A stretch of 8,101 nucleotides of DNA from Mucilaginibacter_A sp964244955 (GCA_964244955.1 CAXTKQ010000149.1:1-8101), one strand, 5' to 3'. Positions 1 to 6,194 are shown, numbered from the stretch's first letter. Translations and numbers: made by a program. The notes: a model not told the origin generated them from the letters alone.

Positions 1-443
1 CTTTTACCCTGCAAAATTCATCCTCCGTTTGTTATGCACATTACGTAGTCCGGCCTGAGAGCAATATTGAAACCATGCTGAACCATTTCCGCAGCTATTT
101 TTTTTCGCTGCCCGATTTTCCGCACCGCAGCAAAAAGCATGTTTCTTCCCCGCAGCAAAAATCTACCTGCAAACGCTTAAACATGTTTTTGCGCTGGATG
201 GTTCGGAAAGATAATTGCGGTGTTGACTTTGGGATTTGGACAAGGATCAAACCCGCCGATCTGATTTGCCCCTGTGATTTGCATGTAGACCGTGTTGCCC
301 GCAAATTCAAACTTATTGCCCGAAAACAAAACGACTGGCAAACGGCCGTAGAACTGACCGAACGGTTGCGGGAATTTGATCCGCAAGACCCGGTGAAGTA
401 TGATTTCGCCCTGTTTGGGTTGGGCATTGAAGAGAAGTTTTGA
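1..443 (+). CDS. TIGR02757 / DUF2400 family protein, C-terminal part (5' end outside window)
   Basis: The frame is open from the first bases of the window (first full codon at 3) to the TGA at 441-443, so this is the C-terminal ~146 residues of a longer gene. An ATG at 75 is internal: the residues upstream of it read on smoothly. Family signatures are visible: CKRLNMFLRWMVR, then GVDFGIW, LICPCDLHVDRVAR, an RKQNDWQTAVELT stretch and DPVKYDFALFGLGI near the end. These are the conserved C-terminal blocks of the DUF2400 family, which is widespread in Bacteroidetes and, to my knowledge, has no firmly assigned reaction. The many basic and aromatic residues would suit a nucleic-acid role, but that is a guess. 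The small gene at 457 follows after 13 bp and may share its transcript. Family call is firm; function is unknown. Confidence 0.85.
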   Translation, partial: FTLQNSSSVCYAHYVVRPESNIETMLNHFRSYFFSLPDFPHRSKKHVSSPQQKSTCKRLNMFLRWMVRKDNCGVDFGIWTRIKPADLICPCDLHVDRVARKFKLIARKQNDWQTAVELTERLREFDPQDPVKYDFALFGLGIEEKF

Positions 444-456
444 TAAGTTTGTGAAC

Positions 457-705
457 ATGAAAACACTCACAGTAAATATCACCGACGAAAAAGATTTGCC
501 GATCATGGAAGAAATCTTTACCCGTTTTAGGTTAAGTTATCAGATCAATACTGATTACAGTTTTATTGCACAGGAGATTGAAGGTTTACTAAAAACCAAG
601 CAGGAATTTTTGGATGGCAAAAGCAGTGCACGCGATTGGAGCGAAATTGAGCAAGACCTGAACATTAATTTTGCATACCGAACGCAATCGGAAATTTTAA
701 AGTAA
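457..705 (+). CDS. Small hypothetical protein, 82 aa, antitoxin-like in appearance
   Basis: I do not recognise this protein with certainty. I chose the ATG at 457, giving the start MKTLTVNITDEKDLPIMEEI. The frame extends upstream to an ATG at 400, but that part overlaps the DUF2400 gene and lacks protein-like character; a GTG at 451 is also possible. The protein is acidic and predicted mostly helical: a short N-terminal strand (MKTLTVNI), then a helix with KDLPIMEEIFTRF, a middle with EIEGLLKTKQEFLDGKS, and a C-terminal DWSEIEQDLN. Small proteins with this layout in Bacteroidetes often act as the antitoxin half of an addiction pair (DUF2683-like). No toxin gene follows; instead a repeat element begins 13 bp after the stop. 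It may therefore be an orphan antitoxin or a stand-alone small protein. Confidence 0.65.
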   Translation: MKTLTVNITDEKDLPIMEEIFTRFRLSYQINTDYSFIAQEIEGLLKTKQEFLDGKSSARDWSEIEQDLNINFAYRTQSEILK

Positions 706-717
706 AAAAGACAGATT

Positions 718-992
718 ATACTTCTTTTACCACTATAATTTGAATGCGGCTTAAGCTCTGTTTAAATTTCGTTCATTGATGTTTTGGCTAAAGCCAACCT
801 ACGTTTTATATCTCCCACGGCCTGAAGGCCGTGGCAATTCAGCCGCCTTGTTTTACAGCTTTTTGTGCGTGCTGATTGACAATTGCATATATTGTTTATT
901 CATTGCCACGGCCTTTAGGCCGTGGATGGACGAAAAAAAATGGCTTTAGCCAAAAATACAAAATGCGGATTTTTGTTGGATAAAAGAAGTAT
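718..992. mobile_element. MITE-like element A with 12-bp inverted ends and 8-bp flanking direct repeat
   Basis: ATACTTCTTTTA at 718-729 and its exact reverse complement TAAAAGAAGTAT at 981-992 bound a 275-bp non-coding segment. Directly outside lie two copies of AAGACAGA (708-715 and 994-1001), separated from the inverted ends by 2 and 1 bases, which looks like a target-site duplication. The interior carries four palindromes (784-952). No transposase is encoded, so if mobile it would be moved in trans. The same end motif, with one base changed, recurs at 1655, 1910 and 3586. The boundaries are read from the sequence; mobility is inferred. Confidence 0.5.
784..952. repeat. Nested palindrome (REP/BIME-like) array, copy A
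   Basis: Four palindromes are laid out as a mirror image. TTGGCT-AA-AGCCAA is at 784-797, CCACGGCCT-GA-AGGCCGTGG at 815-834, CCACGGCCT-TT-AGGCCGTGG at 906-925 and TGGCT-TT-AGCCA at 941-952. The two outer and the two inner palindromes are near-identical, so the array is also a large inverted repeat. An almost identical arrangement lies at 3631-3793. This is the architecture of paired REP sequences (BIMEs), which in other bacteria are associated with RAYT (Y1 tyrosine) transposases. No such gene is in the window. Confidence 0.75.
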
Positions 993-1065
993 GAAGACAG
1001 ACTGGATAAAATTTGAATAGACTCTTAACCTCATCCATAAAGCTTTAGCCTGATATGCTGTTTTT

Positions 1066-1095
1066 TTTGAATAGCTATTTCTAATCCTATCTTTA
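1066..1095 (+). promoter_or_regulatory. Candidate Bacteroidetes-type promoter of the VOC gene
   Basis: TTTG at 1066-1069 is followed after 18 bases by TATCTTTA at 1088-1095. This matches the Bacteroidetes -33/-7 pattern (TTTG, 17-23 bases, TAnnTTTG) in all but the last base. Transcription would begin near 1100, leaving about 14 bases before the ATG at 1115. Confidence 0.4.
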
Positions 1096-1114
1096 GCCAA
1101 CCAATTTTTACCCC

Positions 1115-1576
1115 ATGAAAAAAAGTTTTTTTGTTTCGGCGTTCCTGGCTTTCGCTACTGTTGCTGCCTTTAAATTTAGCGCTGCTGCGCAGGATGTCCC
1201 GGTTATCAACCACATTACGGTTTATGTGATTGATTTGAAAAAGAGCAGCGATTTTTATAAAAACGCGATGCTGTTTAAAGAAATCCCCGAACCTTTTCAC
1301 GATGGCAAACACGTTTGGCTGCGCATTGGTCCGCACGCACAACTGCATGTGGTGCAAGGCGCAAAAGCCATTACCGAGCATGATATCAATGTCCACATGG
1401 CTTTCACCGTTCCTGATTTGAAAAAGTTTACGGCGCATTTAGACCAACTGCACGTAAAGTACGGCAACTGGAAAGGCGACAGCAAAGAACCGCAATTACG
1501 CCCGGACGGCATTAAACAAGTTTACCTGCAAGACCCGGACAACTATTGGATCGAAGTGAACGACGATAAGTTTTAG
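1115..1576 (+). CDS. Secreted VOC-superfamily (glyoxalase/bleomycin-resistance fold) protein
   Basis: 153 aa. Residues 1-26 form a typical Sec signal peptide: MKK, a hydrophobic stretch FFVSAFLAFATVAAF, then AAAQ before D27, so export to the periplasm is likely. There is no lipobox cysteine. Residues 30-150 form one VOC domain of two beta-alpha-beta-beta-beta modules. INHITVYVIDLKKSSDFYKN opens module 1 and VHMAFTVPDLKKFTAHL opens module 2; QVYLQDPDNYWIEVND is the usual closing strand. The four metal-ligand positions appear to be filled by H33, H78, H94 and E147, so it could be a metal-dependent enzyme. The substrate (glyoxalase I-like, dioxygenase-like or resistance protein) cannot be told from sequence. 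It stands alone between two repeat elements, with its own candidate promoter. An exported VOC protein is less usual than a cytoplasmic one. Confidence 0.88.
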   Translation: MKKSFFVSAFLAFATVAAFKFSAAAQDVPVINHITVYVIDLKKSSDFYKNAMLFKEIPEPFHDGKHVWLRIGPHAQLHVVQGAKAITEHDINVHMAFTVPDLKKFTAHLDQLHVKYGNWKGDSKEPQLRPDGIKQVYLQDPDNYWIEVNDDKF

Positions 1577-1628
1577 AAGAAGCCGGGAAAGTCTGGAAGT
1601 TGGGAAGGCCGAAAGATGAAAAACAGGC

Positions 1629-1668
1629 GGTAAAAGAAGCATCAAAATCAAACCATGCTTCTTTTACC
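1629..1668. repeat. Perfect 14-bp inverted repeat, possible transcript-ending hairpin
   Basis: GGTAAAAGAAGCAT (1629-1642) and ATGCTTCTTTTACC (1655-1668) are exact reverse complements separated by 12 bases. They lie 52 bp after the VOC stop codon. The transcript would fold into a 14-bp stem with no following U-run, so it may act as a weak terminator or 3'-end stabiliser. The arms are the same 12-mer that bounds the repeat elements, so it could instead be two element ends side by side. Confidence 0.6.
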
Positions 1669-1921
1669 AGTTGTTTTTTGGTGAATTTTTAGGTCTCGAA
1701 CTTTGCCGCGTGAGGGATTGCAGTGGAAAGCCCACAGCGAGGCACGAGCGAGGACTTGGAACGGAAAGCCCGACCCGCAGGGGCACGCCCAAATTTTTCA
1801 GAAGGAGCGGGGGCCGGGAAAAAAGAGCGAAGGGCAAGTGGCGAAAAACGGGATCGGTGCCGCTCTCTGATCTTCGCTTCCATATCAAATAGCACTAATT
1901 TTAGGTTGATAAAAGAAGCAT
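1655..1921. mobile_element. GC-rich repeat element C bounded by the 12-mer ATGCTTCTTTTA
   Basis: ATGCTTCTTTTA at 1655-1666 and its exact reverse complement at 1910-1921 bound a 267-bp segment between the VOC and YdeI-like genes. The interior is clearly more GC-rich than its surroundings and contains a two-unit tandem core (1712-1790). Several short open frames cross it on both strands, but they have low-complexity Arg/Gly/Ser/Pro content and no family resemblance, so I treat it as non-coding. No clear target duplication flanks it. From general familiarity with Sphingobacteriaceae genomes I suspect this core is a multi-copy intergenic repeat; a genome search is needed to confirm that. Confidence 0.5.
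1712..1790 (+). other. Tandem two-unit RNA-like core with conserved AAAGC loops
   Basis: Unit 1 begins at 1712 and unit 2 at 1750. Their first 22 bases agree at 17 positions, and both end in GGAAAGCCC. Each can fold a small hairpin with the same AAAGC loop: GTGG/CCAC at 1723-1735 and CGG/CCG at 1762-1772. The pair T1724-A1734 in unit 1 is C1762-G1772 in unit 2, a compensatory change. A further small hairpin CCC-GCA-GGG lies at 1774-1782. The strand is assumed from the folding pattern only. This supports a structured nucleic acid but does not prove that it is transcribed. Confidence 0.35.
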
Positions 1922-1949
1922 TCACATAAAAACCAGTTAATTTAAAGTG

Positions 1950-2459
1950 ATGGTCGAACTAACCGCAACTTTACAACAGTTTGCAGAAAAAGGCGAAAAA
2001 ACGGGCTGGACTTATTTAGATATTCCTGCAGCAATTGCCCACGAAATCAAACCCGACAATAAATTAAGCTTTCGGGTAAAAGGGTTTTTAGATGACGTGG
2101 CTATCAACGGAATTGCTTTGCTGCCGATGGGCGAAGGCGAATTTATTTTGCCGGTAAAAGCAGCATTGCGCAAAGTTTTAGGCAAACAAAAAGGCGCCAT
2201 GGTGAAAATGCAATTGGAATTGGACACTGATTTTAAAATAACAATGCCCGAAGATTTGGCCGCATGTTTTGCCGACGAACCGGAAGCTTTAGAGAACTTT
2301 AACCGCTTGCCCAAATCGCACCAGCATTATTATTTTAAGTGGATAAACGAAGCCAAAACAGAAGCCACGCGCGTTAAACGGATTGCCGCAACTTTAAATG
2401 CCAGCAGTAAAGGTTTGGGTTATGGGGAGATGTTGCGGGAGATGAAGGCTTGGTGGTAA
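1950..2459 (+). CDS. YdeI/OmpD-associated family protein with N-terminal DUF1905 domain
   Basis: 169 aa from the ATG at 1950; a GTG directly before it (1947) is in frame, but the ATG is the simpler choice. Residues about 1-90 are a DUF1905 beta-rich domain: ELTATLQQFAEKGEKTGWTYLDIP, then FRVKGFLDDVAINGIALLPMGEGEFILPVKAALRKVLGK. The C-terminal part carries the YdeI/OmpD-associated helical motif: LNRLP-type turn, then SHQHYYFKWINEAKTEATRVKRI, ending in LREMKAWW. Members of this family have been linked to bacteriocin protection or envelope stress in enterobacteria, but the biochemical role is not established and I infer nothing specific here. There is no signal peptide. It converges on the membrane-protein gene with only 16 bp between the stop codons. 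Confidence 0.85.
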   Translation: MVELTATLQQFAEKGEKTGWTYLDIPAAIAHEIKPDNKLSFRVKGFLDDVAINGIALLPMGEGEFILPVKAALRKVLGKQKGAMVKMQLELDTDFKITMPEDLAACFADEPEALENFNRLPKSHQHYYFKWINEAKTEATRVKRIAATLNASSKGLGYGEMLREMKAWW

Positions 2460-2475
2460 ATAGGGTAAGGATTAT

Positions 2476-3159
2476 TTATTTTATTAGATAAGCTTTAAAT
2501 TCTTGTCTGCTTAATTTAATAAACGAAAAAACGTACAAGATAAACAATGTAACGATTATCGATACTAAAAAAGCGTGGTCAACTACGTAAGAATTAAAAT
2601 TTAAGTTTTTATTTTTATTCGATACATAAATCCAAATAAACATTATTCCAGGGTTTAATAACAAAACTGATCTTCCTGCTATTTTAGCCATAATTTCATC
2701 TTTGACTGAACTTTTAGTATCAAGTGTAAAATATCCAATATAAAAATATCGTGCAAGTTTAACAGTTGCTGGAACGATAACCAGGATGACAACTAAAAAA
2801 GCTATGATAAAAGGAATAAACGGAATTTTTAATATTGAGAAATAAATAATTAAAAACAAGGTTGAAGTATAAGATAGACTTGAATATTCAAAATTGGATT
2901 TAAAATAATTCCATTGTTGTGTATTAGCTTCATCTGCTACAGATTCATAGCACTTTTTTTCCGTTTTTATCAAACCTTTGCCTCCGCCAAAATCATCTTT
3001 TATAATTTGATTTACCGAATCTTGAAAAGAAACTTCTTGCGGTTTTTGTTCCAACGCGGTCAATATATGATCATAAACTTCTTCATAAGTTTCGCGGTAA
3101 CGCAATTCTTTTCGCAAGTATGTTCTTAGATTTTCTTCCTGTTGTAATGTTGGTTTCAT
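2476..3159 (-). CDS. PadR-associated integral membrane protein with N-terminal HAAS-like helical domain
   Basis: 227 aa. Residues 1-60 are soluble and helical (LRTYLRKELRYRETYEEVYDHI, later FQDSVNQIIKDDFGG). This pattern fits the HAAS/DUF1700-like domain often encoded next to PadR regulators: charged helices with an acidic Y/E-rich turn and a terminal D-F-G-G. Four transmembrane segments follow, at about 97-111, 115-134, 163-180 and 194-215, with positively charged ends (KLSRQEFKAYLIK). The ATG overlaps the PadR stop codon (ATGA, 3156-3159), so the two proteins are translationally coupled. Likely role: a membrane partner or target of the PadR switch, perhaps sensing envelope state. Base composition is more A+T-rich than the neighbours, as expected for a membrane protein. 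No specific function is known to me. Confidence 0.75.
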   Translation of the reverse strand: MKPTLQQEENLRTYLRKELRYRETYEEVYDHILTALEQKPQEVSFQDSVNQIIKDDFGGGKGLIKTEKKCYESVADEANTQQWNYFKSNFEYSSLSYTSTLFLIIYFSILKIPFIPFIIAFLVVILVIVPATVKLARYFYIGYFTLDTKSSVKDEIMAKIAGRSVLLLNPGIMFIWIYVSNKNKNLNFNSYVVDHAFLVSIIVTLFILYVFSFIKLSRQEFKAYLIK

Positions 3160-3494
3160 AAAAACTGAGGTTTTAAATTTAGAATGGCTTGCAATTGCGC
3201 AATAAAATCCTGCGCTTCTTTCATTTTGAAAACCACATCTTTTTCGCCTTCTTCCGTCAACTTGTAATATTTTCGTACCCGGTTTTCTACAACTTCAGTT
3301 TCCGTTTCCAACAAACCATCTGCTTCTAATTTATGCAATGCCGGATACAAAGCACCTTGTGTCAATACAATTTCGCCTTTGGTAACTTCCTTAACTTTTT
3401 GTGTAATTTCATAGCCATACATCCGGTCATTATCTTCCAATAGTTTTAAGATGATGGTTTGCAAGGTGCCTTTTAACAAAGGGTTGGCGTTCAT
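3156..3494 (-). CDS. PadR-family transcriptional regulator
   Basis: 112 aa, the usual length of the small PadR subfamily. The winged-helix domain spans about residues 8-85: LLKGTLQTIILKLLEDNDRMYGYEI is helix 1 to 2, LTQGALYPALHKLEADGLLE is the recognition helix with the family's GALYPALH signature, and RVRKYYKLTEEGEK is the wing. The C-terminal helix (about 88-108) would make the dimer. PadR proteins are usually repressors that respond to phenolic compounds, drugs or cell-envelope stress. Here the ligand is unknown. The gene leads a two-gene operon with the membrane protein and probably controls its own promoter. The start at 3494 gives MNANPLLKGTLQ, the common PadR beginning. Confidence 0.95.
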   Translation of the reverse strand: MNANPLLKGTLQTIILKLLEDNDRMYGYEITQKVKEVTKGEIVLTQGALYPALHKLEADGLLETETEVVENRVRKYYKLTEEGEKDVVFKMKEAQDFIAQLQAILNLKPQFL

Positions 3495-3498
3495 GGTT

Positions 3499-3506
3499 CA
3501 AATGTA
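3499..3506 (-). promoter_or_regulatory. Candidate -7 promoter element of the PadR operon
   Basis: On the minus strand TACATTTG matches TAnnTTTG exactly and ends 4 bases before the PadR ATG. Transcription would begin at or next to the start codon, giving a nearly leaderless message. No TTTG -33 element is seen at the right distance, so support is weak. Confidence 0.28.
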
Positions 3507-3585
3507 AAAGAAAAGAGTATGTGTAAGAAAATTACCTATGTCTTTTTTAGCAGATAAAATATAAAGCTGTTTAAATTTTGTCTTT

Positions 3586-3793
3586 ATGCTTCTTTTATGG
3601 CATAAAATCTGAGCAGCCGGTACTTTGGGTTTGGCTAAAGCCTTTACCTGCGTGCTTGGTCCACGGCCTAAAGGCCGTGGCAATTGAAACAAAAACAGCC
3701 TAAATTACAGAAAAAGCAGCAGTAGAATCAAGCAGATAAATTGCCACGGCCTTTAGGCCGTGGGTTTGTAATTTGAGCATTGGCTTTAGCCAA
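3586..3793. repeat. Palindrome element B (second copy of the nested REP-like array)
   Basis: ATGCTTCTTTTA at 3586-3597 is followed by GGCT-AA-AGCC (3633-3642), CCACGGCCT-AA-AGGCCGTGG (3661-3680), CCACGGCCT-TT-AGGCCGTGG (3744-3763) and TTGGCT-TT-AGCCAA (3780-3793). The order, spacing and words match array A at 784-952, but the sequence between the palindromes is unrelated. Unlike A, there is no right-hand copy of the 12-mer. The element sits between the divergent PadR and mnmE genes. An open frame that would extend mnmE upstream runs through its last palindrome and is not a real N-terminus. Confidence 0.72.
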
Positions 3794-3964
3794 AACCTAA
3801 ATCTCTTCACTTCAATTTTCGCACAAACCGCATCCCGCAAACTAAATTGCACATACTGTTTTTACCGGTATAAAATTGTTGTCCACAGTTCCGTTTGCCC
3901 TCGTATTGTAATCTTCCCTGATCCTCAAACCAGCAAACCAAATCATTTCGCGAAATTTGCAGGA

Positions 3965-5359
3965 ATGACAAACGATTTTATCTCAACGCAAACCCAAACA
4001 GAAGATACCATTGTGGCTTTGGCTACCGCAAACGGCGTTGGTGCCATTGCTGTCATCCGGCTTTCCGGCCCGCAAGCCATCCAAATTGCCGATGCTGTTT
4101 TTAGGGGCAAAAATTTGTTGAAGCAAGCTTCGCACACGCTTCATTTTGGTTCGATTGTGGATGGCGATGTGGTTTTGGATGAAGTGGTGGTTTCGCTTTT
4201 TATCGCGCCAAAATCTTACACAAAGGAAAACGTGGTGGAAATTTCCTGTCACGGTTCGCCGTACATTATCCAATCTATTATTAAATTATTGATGGCAAAA
4301 GGGGCACGCGCCGCCAAACCCGGCGAGTTTACGTTGCGTGCTTTTTTAAACGGACAATTGGACCTTTCTCAGGCAGAAGCAGTTGCCGATCTGATTGCCT
4401 CGGATTCCAAAGCTTCGCACCAAATTGCGATGCAGCAACTGCGCGGCGGTTTCAGCAACCAGTTGCAGGTTTTGCGCGACCAGTTGATCCATTTTGCTTC
4501 GCTGATTGAACTGGAACTGGATTTTGCCGAAGAAGATGTAGAGTTTGCCAACCGCGACCAGTTAAAAATTCTGATCCTCGAAATCAACAAAGTTATTTTT
4601 GAGCTGATCCGTTCTTTTGAACTAGGAAACGTGATCAAGCAAGGTGTAAACACCGTGATTGCCGGAAGGCCAAACGCTGGGAAATCAACTTTGTTAAATG
4701 CTTTGCTGAACGAAGACCGCGCCATCATCAGCCCAATCCCCGGAACGACACGCGATACGATCGAAGAAATTTTAAACATCAACGGCGTAAATTTCCGGTT
4801 GATTGATACGGCCGGCATCCGCGAAGCAACCGACGCGATCGAAGCGATTGGCGTGCAAAAAACGATGGACAAGATCAGCACTTCGGCTTTGCTGGTTTAT
4901 GTTTTTGATGTGAACGAATTATCCGAAGCCGAAATTAAAAGCGACATTGAAAGTTTGCAACGGCCAGGGATCCCAACGTTGGCCATCGCCAATAAAATAG
5001 ATTTGCCTGCTAAAAGAAGCATCTACTTTGGTTCTTCGGAAACTGTAAAATACCTGCAAATTTCTGCCAAAGAAAAGCAGCATATCAACGAACTGAAACA
5101 ACTGGTTTACGAAACCGCCATTCAAAAAAGGCTGACGGGAGAAGAAACGGTCATTACCAATATCCGCCATTTGGAAGCTTTGCAAAAAACGCAGGAATCT
5201 TTAGAACGTGTTTTGGAGGGTATGGAAAACCCGGTTACTTCTGATTTTTTGGCGATGGACATCAAACAGGCGTTGTATTACTTGGGCGAGATTACCGGCG
5301 CGGTTACCACGGATGATTTGCTGGAGAATATTTTTAGCCGGTTTTGTATCGGGAAATAA
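3965..5359 (+). CDS. mnmE: tRNA uridine-5-carboxymethylaminomethyl(34) synthesis GTPase MnmE
   Basis: 464 aa, the family's normal length. With MnmG it installs the cmnm5 group on U34 of certain tRNAs, using a formyl-THF-derived carbon; it is cytoplasmic and works as a K+-activated, dimerising GTPase. Residues 1-120 are the N-terminal tetrahydrofolate-binding domain (DTIVALATANGVGAIAVIRLSG, then EISCHGSPYI and PGEFTLRAFLNGQLDLSQAEAV at the junction to the helical domain). The G domain at about 228-385 has G1 GRPNAGKS (234-241), G2 TTRDT (261-265), G3 DTAG (281-284), G4 NKID (343-346) and G5 SAK (367-369). The C-terminal motif FCIGK (460-464) with the catalytic cysteine is intact. The ATG at 3965 is chosen because homology begins a few residues after it; the open frame continues upstream to 3773 through a repeat element. 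The last 18 codons recur at 6216. Confidence 0.98.
   Translation: MTNDFISTQTQTEDTIVALATANGVGAIAVIRLSGPQAIQIADAVFRGKNLLKQASHTLHFGSIVDGDVVLDEVVVSLFIAPKSYTKENVVEISCHGSPYIIQSIIKLLMAKGARAAKPGEFTLRAFLNGQLDLSQAEAVADLIASDSKASHQIAMQQLRGGFSNQLQVLRDQLIHFASLIELELDFAEEDVEFANRDQLKILILEINKVIFELIRSFELGNVIKQGVNTVIAGRPNAGKSTLLNALLNEDRAIISPIPGTTRDTIEEILNINGVNFRLIDTAGIREATDAIEAIGVQKTMDKISTSALLVYVFDVNELSEAEIKSDIESLQRPGIPTLAIANKIDLPAKRSIYFGSSETVKYLQISAKEKQHINELKQLVYETAIQKRLTGEETVITNIRHLEALQKTQESLERVLEGMENPVTSDFLAMDIKQALYYLGEITGAVTTDDLLENIFSRFCIGK
5302..5359 (+). repeat. mnmE 3'-end direct repeat, left copy (attL-like)
   Basis: These 58 bases, the last 18 codons and stop of mnmE plus one base, match 6216-6273 at 50 of 58 positions with no gaps. 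Similarity stops sharply on both sides. The final 18 bases (TTTTGTATCGGGAAATAA) line up with the site at the end of mnmE/trmE used by SGI1-type integrases. Confidence 0.7.
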
Positions 5360-5395
5360 ACCGCACCAATAAACCTGTTTAACGGATATTTTTTG

Positions 5396-5430
5396 AGGCT
5401 CGGTTTTACTTAAAACCTTTTAAATAGCCT
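5396..5430 (+). terminator. Candidate nested hairpin after mnmE
   Basis: GGTTTT-ACTT-AAAACC (5402-5417) is followed by TTTT and enclosed by AGGCT (5396-5400) and AGCCT (5426-5430), which can also pair. The stem is A+T-rich and the U-run short, so this is a weak terminator candidate. It could equally be a structure in the leader of the ferritin gene, 53 bp downstream. Confidence 0.35.
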
Positions 5431-5482
5431 GCTGTTCAAAAAATATTGACAGATTCTATTTAAAATTTTAAAACACATCAAC

Positions 5483-6034
5483 ATGGATACCAACAGATTA
5501 TCACCAACACTTGCCAAAGCATTAAACGACCAGATGACTGCCGAAGCCCATAACGCACAGATATACCTCGCCTACGGAGCCTGGGCAGACGATCAAGGTT
5601 ACAGTGGGATTTCCAACCTGCTTTTTCGCCATCAAAATGAGGAACGTACGCACATGATGAAGTTTCTGGAATACATTTTAAAAAGAGGCGCAAAACCAGT
5701 AATAACAGAAATTGCCTCACCGGGCGAAGACCCGGTTAACGTGAACGATTGTTTTGAAAAGGTATATACTTATGAAGTAAAAAATACGGAATCCATTTAT
5801 AACATCGTGAACATGGCACTGGCAGAAAAAGACTGGATTACGTGGAACTTTTTACAGTGGTTTATTAAAGAGCAAACGGAGGAAGAAACTTTGGCAATGG
5901 ATTTATTGTCTAAAGTGAAAATTGCCGGTGGTGCCAATGCCAACGCTGATGCTTTGTACCTTGTAAACCGCGATATGGGCAAGATGCCCGATGCAGCTAC
6001 CTTGGCACAAGAGGTGAGTGTAGAAAACCCATAA
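5483..6034 (+). CDS. Bacterial non-heme ferritin (FtnA-like iron storage protein)
   Basis: 183 aa, slightly longer than E. coli FtnA because of a short C-terminal tail (KMPDAATLAQEVSVENP). It should assemble into a 24-subunit shell that oxidises Fe(II) and stores Fe(III) in the cytoplasm. A four-helix bundle is clear. Ferroxidase ligands fit FtnA with a +4 shift: E21, E54, H57, E98 and Q131, with the nearby site residues E130 and E134 also present. The AEAHNAQIYLAYGAWAD and HQNEERTHMMKFLEYI helices are typical. No methionine heme ligand of bacterioferritin type is evident. The ATG at 5483 is well placed. The gene lies between the two copies of the mnmE 3' end and is followed by its own terminator, so it may be the remaining cargo of an inserted segment. 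Confidence 0.95.
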   Translation: MDTNRLSPTLAKALNDQMTAEAHNAQIYLAYGAWADDQGYSGISNLLFRHQNEERTHMMKFLEYILKRGAKPVITEIASPGEDPVNVNDCFEKVYTYEVKNTESIYNIVNMALAEKDWITWNFLQWFIKEQTEEETLAMDLLSKVKIAGGANANADALYLVNRDMGKMPDAATLAQEVSVENP

Positions 6035-6063
6035 ACAGCCGTTTTTTTAACTGATATTAAAAA

Positions 6064-6089
6064 CATCCTGCTAACGGATGCTTTTTTTT
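6064..6089 (+). terminator. Rho-independent terminator of the ferritin gene
   Basis: CATCC (6064-6068), a 7-base loop, GGATG (6076-6080), then C and eight T (6082-6089). It lies 30 bases after the ferritin stop codon. The stem is short, but the U-run and A-rich lead-in are classic. Confidence 0.65.
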
Positions 6090-6137
6090 GGAAGTTTGTA
6101 TCGGAAAGTAATACATGCTTAAACAAAGATTTAACAG

Positions 6138-6194
6138 TTGAGCCAATTAAATAAACTAATCGGCTCATGATCTTTTTATATTTGAGCCGATTAA
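6138..6194. promoter_or_regulatory. Three-copy TGAGCCRATTA array around a -7 element: orphan operator or recombinase sites
   Basis: TTGAGCCAATTAA (6138-6150), inverted TAATCGGCTCA (6157-6167) and TTGAGCCGATTAA (6182-6194). The last two form a perfect 11-bp inverted repeat with a 15-base spacer; the first two pair with one mismatch. TATATTTG (6177-6184), an exact TAnnTTTG match, lies in the spacer and runs into the third copy, as in a repressor-controlled promoter. The next ATG rightward (6210) opens only 13 codons before a stop. So the array either controls a gene that has been lost, or is a protein-binding site for recombination next to the mnmE repeat. Confidence 0.45.

Noticed and set aside
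95..506. Minus-strand open frames of 109-123 aa
   Set aside because: They are antisense to the DUF2400 gene, whose conserved motifs clearly fix the coding strand.
784..952. CRISPR-like array
   Set aside because: The repeats are palindromes in mirror orientation with irregular spacing, only two copies of each, and no cas genes.
1664..1929. Several overlapping open frames on both strands between the VOC and YdeI-like genes
   Set aside because: They arise from the GC-rich repeat core, conflict with each other and have low-complexity Arg/Gly/Ser/Pro content with no recognisable domain.
3773..3964. N-terminal extension of mnmE by 64 residues
   Set aside because: The stretch runs through a palindrome of repeat element B and has no family resemblance; MnmE homology begins just after the ATG at 3965.
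5440..5470. Sigma70-like TTGACA promoter for ferritin (TTGACA at 5447)
   Set aside because: No matching -10 hexamer is at proper distance, and Bacteroidetes use a different consensus; the ferritin promoter stays unassigned.
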